Positions 1 through 11,759 are shown, counted from the first letter of the stretch. The stretch: 64,000 bases of DNA from Dendrophyllia cribrosa (GCA_024195265.1 JAJLRJ010000008.1:29669937-29733936); one strand, 5' to 3'. Notes: a model not told the origin generated them from the sequence alone. A program made the numbers and translations.

Positions 1-480
1 AACTTGGGTTTATAAAAATTAAGGCACACCTACTTTGGGACTATCTCGTGCAAACACATTTTTTATGGATAAAAATTGGGACGTCCTGACTCCAATAACA
101 ACTGCTTTGGAGAATACTCAGTTGTTCTTGGGTCAAATGTGGGTTTTACTGTTCGAGTAGATTACACCACTTGTATTTCCCAATGCATGTTTCCCAAAGT
201 AGTCCCAAAATCAGCACTTTTTAGCTGATAACGTTGGGAAGAACTTGGGTTTATAAAAGTTAAGGCAAACCTACTTTGGGACTATCTCGTGCAAACATAT
301 TTTTTATGGGTCAAAATTGGGACGTGCTCACCCCAACAATAACTGCTTTGGGGTGTACTTGGTTTATTATTGGGTCAAAGTTGGGTTTTACTTGTAGAGT
401 AGATTACACCACTTGTAATTCCCAATGCATGTTTCACAAAGTAGTCCCAATTCTGTACTCCCTAAGTTTGTTTACCAAAT
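1..480. repeat. Left subterminal direct repeat (about 241-bp period)
   Basis: Two tandem copies, 1-241 and 242-480, start with the same words (AACTTGGGTTTATAAAA, then TACTTTGGGACTATCTCG). They are rich in CCCAA/TTGGG pentamers on both strands. I interpret them as the subterminal transposase-binding array of the CACTA element. The first copy may continue beyond the left edge. Confidence 0.6.
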
Positions 481-1125
481 AAGACTGACTTGGTGAGTGC
501 GTTCGCTTTGTAAGGAAATCACACTTCACTTAAACAAAACAATAATAAATCAATGCATATTAACCAACATTTATGTCAGCAAATGGGGCTACTTTAATTT
601 AAGTCTAATAACTTTACTTTATATATTGGTCTATATTTGGTATTGTACATGTAATCCATCTCCAGCATCATTAAGTTTTGTTTCAAGGTGGTATTGAGGG
701 CAATAATAGGTATTTCATTTTATGTCCTCCTGATCTAGTGTAGATGAAACTACACATTACTGTAATTTACAACTTATATATGCAGGATTCATTTTGATTT
801 CCTTTCCTAATATTATTTAACCGTACTATGTTACCTCTGGAGATAACAAAAAACAAATAAGAAAGAAAATAAACAAACTTGAAACTTTGGATAGTATGTG
901 CTCAGTTTGTTTTTACAGGGAAGGTGATAGCCTGCCATGCAGACATTCTTAGGACTTCGTCACACTTTCCTTCCCAAAGGTGCACTGTTTAGCAGAGGTT
1001 CCTGGGGAAGGAATAAAAGGACAAAGTCCCAAGAAAGTCTGTGGGAGACTACCTAAATAATAAATATTGTCCAGCCTTAAGACTGCTTTTTAATCATCTT
1101 AGCTTAATGCTGGCTGTGTAGGATC
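481..1125. other. AT-rich stretch between subterminal repeat and transposase 3' end
   Basis: No convincing gene or repeat is visible. The segment is presumably the 3' untranslated/terminator side of the transposase gene. Confidence 0.4.
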
Positions 1126-4100
1126 TCACGGAATCCACTCCCAGCAACTCCCAGAACACCACCTGCCATTTGCCACTTCTAGAATGCTGTTCCAGTGTAC
1201 ATTTTCCGATGACATACGCATCCTTTTCTCCCTCAAATATAGGTTTCGACCCGGCCATCTTGCATTGGCAATCAGTGGTTGTACTTGAGCAGTTTTGCTT
1301 CTTTCATTTATAGATGTGACTTCCCCAAACCACACTTCTTCTTCTTCTTCCTCCTCTCCAAGAATCTGAACAACATCCCCCAGTTCAGGAAAACATGGAA
1401 CAACGGGGGTATAATGAAGAGAACTGGAGCGGAAATAGTCTAGGACTACAAAATTCTCCCCATTGTTGTTAGGATACAACATAACTTTGCGCTTTATTTC
1501 ATCTAGCTTCAAGTAAATGTCTGCAGTTGGTTTCTGAACAAGTGGAAATCCGCTCCAGTACTTTGTTTGAACTTCCCCATCCTCCATGACATAATTGCAG
1601 ACTTGTGCTTTGACTAACGAGTAATACTGATCATTAGCCAAAACACTGAGAAATTTGTTAATGATAACAACTTTGTCACCTATTCCTGGATCAATGCCAA
1701 TTACCGTTTCATCAGATTTTATAACCAGTCCGTTATGGCCTAATTTAGGGAGGAATGCTTTCATTGTCACAATAGCTAGTCTTGACACATGTATGCTGGG
1801 AACAACACAGCAGTCTGCAATATCTTCAATTTCTGCCTGCGACAATTCTGCCACTTTCATCTTCTTACAGCTTCCAACTAGGATCCCTTCATTAAATTTG
1901 TCAGCTTTGCATGGATCAACCTCTTCTTTAGCCAATTTTCTTGCGTCTTTCTCAGAACTTGCAATAACCTATAAAAAAAGAATGTTTCTGTGAGTAATTT
2001 TAAGGGTACTTTAAATGCATGTATTTTTCTAACACTTCTAAACTATGTAGTAGCTTGTTTTGCTTTGACATACCCTATCAAAATCTGCAGAAACAGGTTG
2101 ATCTTGCCCCTCAAGAGGTCCAATAGAAGGATTTACTTTTAAGAACTCTCTCCTGGCTTCTGCTTTTGCGTAGGTCACTTCAATATGTTTACAGTTGCTG
2201 GACCTGGAAGTGTACTTTTTTACAGCCCTCTCAAATGGGAAACACCAGAAGTTATCAGTGCTAGAAAAACGTTTGATGTCTTCCGGTATGTGAAGTAAGT
2301 TGTGGTTTGTAACAACACACATTCCAAGTCCTTGGATTTCTTCTACCAAAATGTTAAATCTAGCACTCAACTTGTAGCTATTGCTTATATCTTCTTGTGA
2401 CCATCCAGAGCGCCCACTGTAAAAATGCATCTCAGTTAATCTAGCAATGTTAGTCCAAATTTCAAACTCAGGTTCTGGAAGAAGTCCATCCAGCACTACT
2501 TCAGAGCTAGGAAAGGCAAATTTTTTATACTCCTCTGCCTTCCAATGTCCTCTACGAGTGTCAAATCCCACAGGTTGACGACCACAAGTAAATTCATTTG
2601 TCCAAGGAATTTTCTGCAAACGCTGTTCCACCTGCTTTGGATTCAATATTCCAGTCTCAATCAGCCTATCAATCTGGTTTTTAACCACATTTAAAGGCAA
2701 GTTGTGGTGAACATCATATACCAGGTCTCTGATTACATCAAAACCATAGAGGGGATGTAGTTCATGCAGTACAGACACCCCTGTGTAGCCATGTTGTGAT
2801 GACAGTTTCTTACGTACAGTTTTTCTCTCTTCATGTTGTATCTCCTCCATAGTAGAAACCTCACTTTGTAATACTCTTTGTTCCCATGGGTATTTAGCGT
2901 GGTATCTACAGTTTCCATAATACTTCTGGTAGTGATTTGCATTAGGAAGATCAACTCCTTTTAGCTTACACCTTCTGCATGGAGACACTCCTCCATTTAA
3001 GAATTTTCCTACCTCACAGTGTGCAGGGTAGTCTCCTGTCCAACAAAGAAGCAAATGTCTGATGAGCACTGTTTCAGTCTGAAATCCTGGTAATCCACCC
3101 TTGTGCTCAACCTCATACCCATCAATGAAACCGTCCTTGATTTCTCTGACAAGAGGCTGAAGAAAAGGATCAAGAGCATTTGGATTATCTGTGGGAACTA
3201 AATTGCTTGGCACAAAACCAATCACATACACCTCATCTATTGAGCACCTTTCTTGTTTCCTCATAGTTGCAACAGAAACTTCAATTGCACCACATTTGTG
3301 GTTTCCACTCTTATATGGTGACCAGCCATCCCAGTGCCCAATATATGCCAAATTACGAGGGTCCCCTTTTGCATGTTTCACTTTGTAAGTAAATTCGCAA
3401 TAGCAATTTGGACATTCAAGAACTTTCTCATCTGTCCTGTCACCAACTGGAGCATCTTCTATATCTTGAGAAGACACAACTCCACTGCACCAACTTTCAG
3501 GGCACCGTGCTGGCAATATCCAGGAAGCATTGGGGTTCCAAAACCAAGATAACTCGGAGAATCGCTCCCCATCCCATATTTCGTTATAAAAGGTATCTCT
3601 TTCATTGTCATGTGAATTCTGTCTTTCCTCTGTCACCAGCCAATGATCTTTCTCTTGCCAATGAGCCATTGTTTTTTGGCAAGTTTCCATGTCACTGCAC
3701 CAAAGCTTTACTTTACTCTTTAATCCCAAATAATAGTATTTAATTTTTCCTTTTCTACCGCAATGGCTGCATGTCTGATTTTTGTTTTCCATAATATCCC
3801 ATTTGCCATTGTAAACATGCCCTTTTCCACTTGATTTTCTAGCTTTTTTTCGACAGAAACAGACATAGTACTCCTTAGGATTTTCATAACCTTCTTTTTT
3901 AAGGATAGTCTGAGCCTCATCCCAAGTGGTCGGCCAAACAGAATTGACAATGTCCATGTCACATTCTTCTCCTAACCCCTCACAGAATAACTCTTTCCCA
4001 TAATCAAGGATGTCCTGGAAACTATTTTGTGAAACCTTTGTGTTTTCAATTATCTGCATGGCTTGTAAGACTGCCTTCACTATCGTCCTCTCTAAGTGAC

Positions 4101-4683
4101 TTGTTGTATCATTTATTTCATCATTAGCTCTTTCACTGTTATCACCTGTGACAGTTTCATCGTTAAACGCTGCAGGAGACTCGAGGCCTTCTTCCCCACT
4201 GCAGTCTTCATTGGTTTCCTGAAGGTTTTGTCTTTGTTCAAGGTCCTCCACAACAGTGACATCTAATTCACTTTCAAGGAAGTTTTCCACTCTTAAATCT
4301 ACAATTTCAATTGAGAATTAATTTTTTCTTTCGATGAAGGAATTTAAGCTTAAAGATGTTTGTCACTTGGAGAGGTTAAAGGGTTACGGAGACCTTTTTC
4401 CACTTTAAAATGCAATAATTTTAAGCAAGGTGACCTTTTAATTAAAAAGGCTTTTTGTAAGCGAAAAAGTTTTTCTTATCTCAAGGCATTATTATTGTAT
4501 TTTAAAGAATTTAATCTCACTCTGATCTGTTTGGACGCTTACCTTTGTGTACCGGGCAACACAACTGACTGCGTTTCCAATGTTCCAATTCCACTTTTCT
4601 TGAGGTCGCTCTTCCATTACATTCCTCACAGGGGCAATGAACGTGTAAATAGGATTTTTCACAACAAGAACAAGCAACTATAT
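1126..4683 (-). CDS. CACTA (EnSpm/Tnp2-like) transposase, spliced, 5' start unresolved
   Basis: DDE-type transposase expected to bind the subterminal repeats and cut the element out. I read three exons on the minus strand: about 4683-4543, 4298-2074 and 1968-1126. The splice phases agree (AAAG|gtaagc to tgtag|AT; AGG|gtatgt to atag|GTT). Exon 1 gives a Cys-rich segment (CSCCEK...HCPCEECNG) followed by HW and CCPVHK. Exon 2 holds further Cys pairs, then GHWDGWSPY (Asp codon 3328-3330), GDYPAHC (Asp codon 3031-3033), YDVHHNLPL (Asp codon 2713-2715) and a late CFPFE motif, in the order seen in CACTA transposases. Exon 3 carries an acidic run (GEEEEEEEVWFGEV) and a C-terminal module ending HWNSILEVANGRW. 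No premature stop interrupts about 1,070 residues, so the gene may be young. The first codon is not identified; an upstream exon in 4684-4898 is possible. Confidence 0.78.
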
Positions 4684-4849
4684 CTACACGGTCCCAGGTA
4701 GGTTTAATTGCATATGCGTAACTTCGCTTTCTCGCCCCCCGCCATTTTGGTTATTTCGACTGATAGAGACTGGCACCGAGCTTCGCTTGACCAATCGAAA
4801 ACCTCCTCGCCTCGAGTCGTCCTGATTTCTGGCGCGGAGCTGTGAAACA
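4684..4849. promoter_or_regulatory. Short shared 5' region between two divergent genes
   Basis: Only about 170 bp separate the first recognisable transposase exon from the ATG of the SAM-domain gene. If both 5' ends are right, this segment must hold a bidirectional promoter. It is GC-richer than its surroundings and has CCAATCG-type and CGCGGAG words. No TATA box is obvious. This is inference from spacing only. Confidence 0.3.
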
Positions 4850-7800
4850 ATGGCGCAGGGATCGAGTTGTTCGGAGGAATATAAACCTTTGGATACAACC
4901 TTGGATACTTGGAATGTTGAAGAAGTGAAATCTTTTATTAGTCATCATTTCTCAAACGATGTAGCGACCAAATTTGAAGGTAAAGTATTATATTTCGAAG
5001 TTGCCTGATTGGTAACAAGAAAGTTTTCCCGCCCTTCGCTAAGCAACAGCGAATAAAATAACCAGAAACGTTGTCTCAGTTTAGTATGTTACATTTTAAT
5101 GTTTTCTTCATGTCTATAAAGTTTATTTTGGTCTTCGTGATTTGCAATATTCTTCATTTGTCGATGCTTACCTCGTTTGGTTTCCCTTCTTTTTACTTAC
5201 AGCTGAAGACATTGATGGCGACAGTTTAATGCGCCTTCTTCGCAAGTTAGACGACGATTTAATATTTGCGAAGCTAGGTCTTTCAACATTTGGTAAACTA
5301 TGCAAGTTTCGCAAAATCGCAGAATCACTTTTGCCTTGTGATCATCTGGGCAACTCAATTTCCAATTCAAGATCATCGACTCCATCTTCATCTATAGCTA
5401 GTCTAGCTAAGTCTTCCCCGAAGCCCTCTCTGAGTGAAATTGCCACTTACTCAAAAGACATTCAACTGCTGTACAAGGCAAAGTGAGTAAACATTCTTTG
5501 CTTAATAATATGTTCATGTACAATTCAATGTATCATTAATAAGGTCGCCTAAATTGTCCTTTATTGTTGTTCTTGGAATCTAAGGCTTCAATTTTTGGAG
5601 AATTTAGTTTTATCGACTGAGTCGATAAGGTAAATTGACCACCGTAAAAAGATTCAAATAGCTGACGTTTCGAGCGCTAGCCCTTCGTCGGAGCGAATCA
5701 AGGAATTGTGGGTAGTGTGTGGTTTTATATAGTAAGCGGTGGAGCTACGCTATTGGTGGAAATTTGGTGACGTGAAAAACAAATGTAGATTAGTTGAATG
5801 AAAAGCGTTCGTTGATTCCGTGGGGTTTGAGAGTGCCGATTTGAAAGATGATTTTTTGTTCTAGGTTTTTACGGCTTTCTGTGTTACCCTGGTGTAGGGA
5901 AAGGCCGCAGATTGTCATGTGTTGTTTAGAATGGTTAGTAAGATTAAAATGGCGCGCGACTGGTTTGGATGCGTCTTTGTCATTTTTTTCAACGTCTCGG
6001 AGATGTTCACGAAAACGGTCGCCCAGTCTCCTCCCTGTTTCGCCAATGTATATCTTTTTGCAAAAAGTACATGTAATGCAGTAGATAACATTTACGGAGG
6101 TGCATGTAAAACGATCAGTGATTTTAATAGATCGTTTGGGTCCTGTTATTTTGTCCGCGTTGTGAATGAAAGGACAAGTGTTACATCGTGTGCGTGTGCA
6201 TTTGAAAGTTCCCGGTACATCGTCAGATTTCAGTGCGCTCGTAACTAGAAAGTTGCCTATGTTTTTGTCACGTTTGAATGAAATTAGTGGGGGTTGTGAA
6301 AAAATTCTGCCAGTTTCAGGGTCGTTTTGGAGTAATTTGAAATTTTTTAAAATGATGCTTTTGACTGTGTTGTTGTGTGGGTGGAAAGTGAGGGTGAATG
6401 GAATTCTCTCGTTCTCTTCCTTCTGTGGCGTTTGTAGTGCTGACTGTCTGTCGATCTGTTGTGCACGTTGTTGGCCCGTATTAACAACAGAGTCAGGGTA
6501 CCCACGTTTCTTGAAAAATTGGCACATTTCTTCTGATTTGTTGGAAAAATCAGAGTCATCACTACATAGACGTCGAAGTCTGAGAAATTGAGAATACGGA
6601 ATGGCGTTTTTAACGTGCGATGGATGTGAGGATGAATGTAACAGATAACTGTGGGAATCTGTAGGTTTGTAGTGCACACTTGTGGATAAACTGTTACCGT
6701 TGATTGAAATATTAATGTCAAGAAAAGCGACTGAGGTTTCGGAAATTTCCCAGGTATATTTTAGAGCTGGATGAAAAGTATTGACAGAAGTTATGAATTG
6801 ATTAAGTTCCTCTTTACTGGAAGAGGTAGCGCCAATGCAATCATCGATGTAACGGCCGTAGAGTTCGGGTTTGGTTCCGTGGTACTGATTAAAAAATTTG
6901 TCTTCGATGTGGCCTACAAAAAGGTTAGCGTAGCTTGGTCCCATTTTGGTGCCCATGGCGACTCCATTTACTTGTTTGTAGTAGTTTTGGGAAAATGAAA
7001 AACAGTTAAGTGTCAAAACTAATTCGGCTAAGCGGAGCAGTGTTTCTGAGCTTGGGTTTTGAATGGAGCGCTGGTCGAAAAAATATTTTAGTGCTTGAAG
7101 TCCTTCGTCATTGGGGATGACGGTATATAAAGAGGTAATGTCCATAGTGAAAATTAATTTGTTTTCGCTGGCAAAACTGAAATCCCGGAAAATTTCGAGT
7201 GCGTGATTGGTGTCCTTAATGTACGAGGGTAGTGATTTGACAATGGGGGCCATGATTTTGTCTAAATAGCTAGAAATTAGTTCGGTAGGACAGCTACAAG
7301 CGGAAACAATGGGTCGGCCCGGATTGTTTGGTTTATGAATTTTAGGTTTGAAATAAACGCGTGAGGTTCTAGGAGTAGTGATGATGAGATTGTTGGCGGT
7401 AACTGGTAATTGTTGTTTAGTAATGAGGTAAGGGTAATCTGATTCCAATCAACAATATTTCCACGAAATTCACCATGCCCAAAATTCTTTCTCGCGTAAT
7501 ATTATGAGGATCACTATCAGAGCTATGTGCCTTAAACGTAACAATCTCGAAAAGGAAATTATCCAATACCGTTCCGAACTTTCCAAAATTTGTCCAGCTG
7601 TCTTAGTACAATCAATTCGCGCTAAAATTCAAGAACTCAATGCTAAACTGTTCAACAGCCTTAACCAAATCAAGACCCAAAAACTTGAACAGTTAATAGG
7701 TCCTCAATTATCCGGCGACCATTCATTCGATAGTCACAATGGCGTCGTTACCATTCCGGAAAATTTGCCGCTTTCTAACCCAGAGAGGTCCGTTCTTAGT

Positions 7801-10800
7801 AAAGGTTTAAACTTTGTTCCTATAGCGAAACAAACCGACGAATTTTCAGTCAAACACGATGTTGAAAAATTCCTTCGCCGCGTGCAATTAAGAGCTTTTT
7901 TCCACGACAAAGAAGACAATTCTAACACCTCGGAAAAAGATGTTTTTGAAACACTCAACGTTCGCAAATCAAAATGGACTCCCCCAGAGGGCCAGTTTTC
8001 TTCTCTAGATTTTTTCGTCAAAAAATGTCGTCACGATGTCCAAAAACTTAAATTTAACCGCCACACCAAAATTTCCAACCTTTCAACAGGAGAATGGGCA
8101 GCGCTCAAAAGTCTTAGCAAACGACGCGACATTGTTATCAAAGCGGCCGACAAAGGCGGGGCGGTAGTTGTTTGGCGGACCGACCTTTACCGACAAGAGG
8201 CTTTTCGGCAACTTTCTGACACCGCTTTCTATGCCAAAGTTGATAAAGATCTCACTTCTACCAACCAAAAAATTGTCAAAGAAACTATCCAAGACCTCAT
8301 TACTAAACAACAATTACCAGTTACCGCCAACAATCTCATCATCACTACTCCTAGAACCTCACGCGTTTATTTCAAACCTAAAATTCATAAACCAAACAAT
8401 CCGGGCCGACCCATTGTTTCCGCTTGTAGCTGTCCTACCGAACTAATTTCTAGCTATTTAGACAAAATCATGGCCCCCATTGTCAAATCACTACCCTCGT
8501 ACATTAAGGACACCAATCACGCACTCGAAATTTTCCGGGATTTCAGTTTTGCCAGCGAAAACAAATTAATTTTCACTATGGACATTACCTCTTTATATAC
8601 CGTCATCCCCAATGACGAAGGACTTCAAGCACTAAAATATTTTTTCGACCAGCGCTCCATTCAAAACCCAAGCTCAGAAACACTGCTCCGCTTAGCCGAA
8701 TTAGTTTTGACACTTAACTGTTTTTCATTTTCCCAAAACTACTACAAACAAGTAAATGGAGTCGCCATGGGCACCAAAATGGGACCAAGCTACGCTAACC
8801 TTTTTGTAGGCCACATCGAAGACAAATTTTTTAATCAGTACCACGGAACCAAACCCGAACTCTACGGCCGTTACATCGATGATTGCATTGGCGCTACCTC
8901 TTCCAGTAAAGAGGAACTTAATCAATTCATAACTTCTGTCAATACTTTTCATCCAGCTCTAAAATATACCTGGGAAATTTCCGAAACCTCAGTCGCTTTT
9001 CTTGACATTAATATTTCAATCAACGGTAACAGTTTATCCACAAGTGTGCACTACAAACCTACAGATTCCCACAGTTATCTGTTACATTCATCCTCACATC
9101 CATCGCACGTTAAAAACGCCATTCCGTATTCTCAATTTCTCAGACTTCGACGTCTATGTAGTGATGACTCTGATTTTTCCAACAAATCAGAAGAAATGTG
9201 CCAATTTTTCAAGAAACGTGGGTACCCTGACTCTGTTGTTAATACGGGCCAACAACGTGCACAACAGATCGACAGACAGTCGGCACTACAAACGCCACAG
9301 AAGGAAGAGAACGAGAGAATTCCATTCACCCTCACTTTCCACCCACACAACAACACAGTCAAAAGCATCATTTTAAAAAATTTCAAATTACTCCAAAACG
9401 ACCCCGAAACTGGCAGAATTTTTTCACAACCCCCACTAATTTCATTCAAACGTGACAAAAACATAGGCAACTTTCTAGTTACGAGCGCACTGAAATCTGA
9501 CGATGTACCGGGAACTTTCAAATGCACACGCACACGATGTAACACTTGTCCTTTCATTCACAACGCGGACAAAATAACAGGACCCAAACGATCTATTAAA
9601 ATCACTGATCGTTTTACATGCACCTCCGTAAATGTTATCTACTGCATTACATGTACTTTTTGCAAAAAGATATACATTGGCGAAACAGGGAGGAGACTGG
9701 GCGACCGTTTTCGTGAACATCTCCGAGACGTTGAAAAAAATGACAAAGACGCATCCAAACCAGTCGCGCGCCATTTTAATCTTACTAACCATTCTAAACA
9801 ACACATGACAATCTGCGGCCTTTCCCTACACCAGGGTAACACAGAAAGCCGTAAAAACCTAGAACAAAAAATCATCTTTCAAATCGGCACTCTCAAACCC
9901 CACGGAATCAACGAACGCTTTTCATTCAACTAATCTACATTTGTTTTTCACGTCACCAAATTTCCACCAATAGCGTAGCTCCACCGCTTACTATATAAAA
10001 CCACACACTACCCACAATTCCTTGATTCGCTCCGACGAAGGGCTAGCGCTCGAAACGTCAGCTATTTGAATCTTTTTACGGTGGTCAATTTACCTTATCG
10101 ACTCAGTCGATAAAACTAAATTCTCGTGTTTCATCCCCCCACCGACGCAGCACCACAGTTTCTCTAGAAACTAACCCCATTCAATTTTTGGACATTGCCT
10201 GAATATAGATTCTTGTTTTATCGAGTTAGATACTGTGGCTCTTTTGTTTAGCTTTTATTCAAAGTGCCCGGAGCTGCCCTTGGCAATTCGCCCGTACATC
10301 TGTAGATGCAAAAAAGTAAGATCCTCAAGTTGTGACATGTAAATTAAAAAACATTTCGTTCTCGACCGTCGAAGCGTCTGTAATGTGGAATACAACTTAA
10401 AGATGTTTGAACTGCAAGGGTTCATCTTAACTAAGAAGAAACAAAACTCTTCAAGTTGTCAAAATGTTATTTATTTCTGTTGTTTTGACAGGCGGGGACG
10501 CATTCAGAGGGCGGCTGTTCAACAGTGGCCAGGCAACCATTTTCCTAACTTTAGGCTTGCCGAAGAGAAGACAAAACTAGATGAACTCGCAGCTTCTCTT
10601 AAAGAGGAATGCTCAATCCCAGAGATTAACTTTGGCTTTGAAGGAATAAAAAAACACATACAAAGCGTGTTCAATGAGAGGAGGCGTTCTCGTAAAAGAG
10701 AAAGAATTGATTACGATTTGGTAGGTAGTTACTTAAAATATACCATTCTCCTGAAGGCAGTTTTTAGTACGTACGTACTTTGTAAACTCGCTGGTTGTGA

Positions 10801-11759
10801 TGACAAAGTTACTGGTAGTATCCTAGGTATTTTCTACAGGCAATAAAACTTTTCTCCCTTTGTTTACATAGACTGATAAAATAAACACTCAAGAGTTTTG
10901 AGTGAATTCTCAAAAAATATTTAAAGCGAAACGTGGTATCATTATTTCAGTTTCTCCTTAGTCTGTCAGTTGGAACATACAACTTTCAATGAAGTGGCTT
11001 ATTAATTTTCTTTAAAGAATTGTCTCTGGTAAATGCATTTGGTGTGTCTTTAATTTAGTTGGAGAATTTGATTTCATGCATTTCAAGTATCAGTTCTGAA
11101 CTTATATTTCCTATATCTTGCAGCCTGACAAAAGAATGTCACTCAAAGGGAAGGACAACGGAAAACCTCCACTGCCAACAATGTCAGAGTATGACAATGA
11201 AGAGGTCAACCAAAATAATGAAGACAATGATCATATTAGTAATGATGGTAGTAGTGGGGAATTCGAAGGTGGAGACACTGAAATTGTGAATTCTACCAGT
11301 GAAAACTCTGATGGATCTGATTATGAATCACAGCCAGTGCTCAAAAAATCAAAGAAAACAAAGGGAAAAAAACAAAGCAAAAATGATTTCACTCAGCTAC
11401 TAAAGAAAACCACAAAACTTGCAAAGAAAAATGTTGATGAAACTGAAACAAAAGAAGCACGGAGTCAGTCCAGTATTTTAAATCCTGATCAAGAAGTATC
11501 AGCCATTAACTTAAGTAGCAAAAGTGCTAAAGTATTGTTAATGTCCTATTCTGGTCAATCAGCTATAGAAAGTATAAGCAGAGAATATTTGTGTCAAATA
11601 ATTAAAGAGCTTGGGGGTAAAGTGTCTTTAGCGAAACAACTGCAAGGAGATGCTCTTTTTAAAGCCGTTGCAGTTAAACTTGTTAATCATGGTCGTATCA
11701 AGATCAAGCCGGAAGCAAGCTTGGCAAATCTCAAGCGTTCTGATATAATCCAAAAATAA
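4850..11759 (+). CDS. SAM-like-domain protein of the CACTA element, four exons, 424 aa
   Basis: Exons 4850-4979, 5203-5482, 10492-10720 and 11124-11759 join in frame through canonical GT-AG sites to 425 codons including the stop. Residues of about 20-95 look like a SAM domain: W.VEEVKSFI, then IDGDSLMRLL, DDLIFAKLGL, and GKLCKFRKI near the end; the first intron splits the domain. A Ser-rich linker follows, then QQWPGNHFPNF, a basic patch (RRRSRKRER), an acidic stretch with many Glu/Asp/Asn, a Lys-rich stretch and a C-terminal helical segment. SAM domains mediate protein or RNA binding and polymerisation. By position it could be the accessory (TNPA-like) protein of the element; that is inference. 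The start is the first ATG before the SAM core, following tgtgaaaca. Intron 2 (about 5 kb) contains the Penelope insertion. AATAAATAAA at 12103 is a likely poly(A) signal. Confidence 0.68.
5651..5699 (-). ncRNA. Hammerhead-ribozyme-like motif, left end of Penelope 1
   Basis: Read on the minus strand: GATTC-GCT (helix I), CCGACGA plus an extra A, GGGC-UAGC-GCUC (helix II), GAAAC, GUC (cleavage triplet), then AGC...GAATC closing helix I. The core should be CUGANGA; here U4 is C, which probably reduces activity. Helix III is minimal (AC/GU), as reported for Penelope hammerheads, so a dimer may be needed. Confidence 0.5.
5790..7431 (-). pseudogene. 5'-truncated Penelope RT/GIY-YIG ORF (inverted copy)
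   Basis: This arm encodes about 545 residues that match the C-terminal two-thirds of the plus-strand Penelope protein essentially residue for residue. It begins at LITKQQLPV and keeps the RT motifs (MDITSLYT, YIDD) and the GIY-YIG nuclease (IYIGETGRR). It lacks the N-terminal region of about 265 residues and any promoter of its own, so it is a truncated copy, although its frame is fully open. Its intactness and identity to the other arm point to a recent insertion or arm-to-arm conversion. Confidence 0.85.
7504..9933 (+). CDS. Penelope-like reverse transcriptase with GIY-YIG endonuclease, 809 aa
   Basis: Residues 1-265 form an N-terminal region with early coiled-coil character. The RT follows: FKPKIHKP near 290, motif A MDITSLYT with Asp360, motif B GVAMGTKMGPSYAN, motif C YIDD at 457-460 and VAFLDINI after it. 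A Cys cluster (C674, C679, C682) precedes the GIY-YIG nuclease: VIYC at 711-714, YIG at 724-726, then R..DRFREHL. The RT primes cDNA synthesis at a nick that the nuclease is thought to make. All catalytic motifs visible here look intact and the frame is open, so the protein could be functional. The stated start may not be the true one; upstream sequence runs into the junction with the inverted copy at about 7431-7500. Confidence 0.88.
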   Translation: MRITIRAMCLKRNNLEKEIIQYRSELSKICPAVLVQSIRAKIQELNAKLFNSLNQIKTQKLEQLIGPQLSGDHSFDSHNGVVTIPENLPLSNPERSVLSKGLNFVPIAKQTDEFSVKHDVEKFLRRVQLRAFFHDKEDNSNTSEKDVFETLNVRKSKWTPPEGQFSSLDFFVKKCRHDVQKLKFNRHTKISNLSTGEWAALKSLSKRRDIVIKAADKGGAVVVWRTDLYRQEAFRQLSDTAFYAKVDKDLTSTNQKIVKETIQDLITKQQLPVTANNLIITTPRTSRVYFKPKIHKPNNPGRPIVSACSCPTELISSYLDKIMAPIVKSLPSYIKDTNHALEIFRDFSFASENKLIFTMDITSLYTVIPNDEGLQALKYFFDQRSIQNPSSETLLRLAELVLTLNCFSFSQNYYKQVNGVAMGTKMGPSYANLFVGHIEDKFFNQYHGTKPELYGRYIDDCIGATSSSKEELNQFITSVNTFHPALKYTWEISETSVAFLDINISINGNSLSTSVHYKPTDSHSYLLHSSSHPSHVKNAIPYSQFLRLRRLCSDDSDFSNKSEEMCQFFKKRGYPDSVVNTGQQRAQQIDRQSALQTPQKEENERIPFTLTFHPHNNTVKSIILKNFKLLQNDPETGRIFSQPPLISFKRDKNIGNFLVTSALKSDDVPGTFKCTRTRCNTCPFIHNADKITGPKRSIKITDRFTCTSVNVIYCITCTFCKKIYIGETGRRLGDRFREHLRDVEKNDKDASKPVARHFNLTNHSKQHMTICGLSLHQGNTESRKNLEQKIIFQIGTLKPHGINERFSFN
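10024..10072 (+). ncRNA. Hammerhead-ribozyme-like motif, right end of Penelope 1
   Basis: Same 49-nt design as the left-end motif, on the plus strand: helix I GATTC-GCT with AGC...GAATC, core CCGACGA plus A, helix II GGGC/GCUC closing UAGC, then GAAAC-GUC. U4 of the core is again C. It sits just downstream of the stop codon region, in the long-terminal-repeat-like end where Penelope hammerheads are known to lie. Confidence 0.5.

Larger units (their letters stand above)
5600..10179. mobile_element. Penelope-like retroelement, bidirectional (inverted) insertion
   Basis: A plus-strand copy (to 10179) is joined head-to-head to a 5'-truncated minus-strand copy (5600 to about 7431). The two arms (5600-7431 and about 8294-10110) are almost identical inverted repeats of about 1.8 kb around an 862-bp spacer. 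The whole unit is flanked by a perfect 13-bp duplication, TTCAATTTTTGGA, at 5587-5599 and 10180-10192, so it entered as one event. Each arm ends outward in a hammerhead-like motif and an imperfect palindrome (TTATCGACT.AGTCGATAA). Penelope-like elements encode a reverse transcriptase fused to a GIY-YIG nuclease and often show partial inverted or tandem copies. It lies in intron 2 of the SAM-domain gene. Confidence 0.88.

Noticed and set aside
10165..10179. Telomere-like CTAACCCC at the Penelope end as evidence of telomeric targeting
   Set aside because: Only one unit is present and the insertion site is an ordinary intron.
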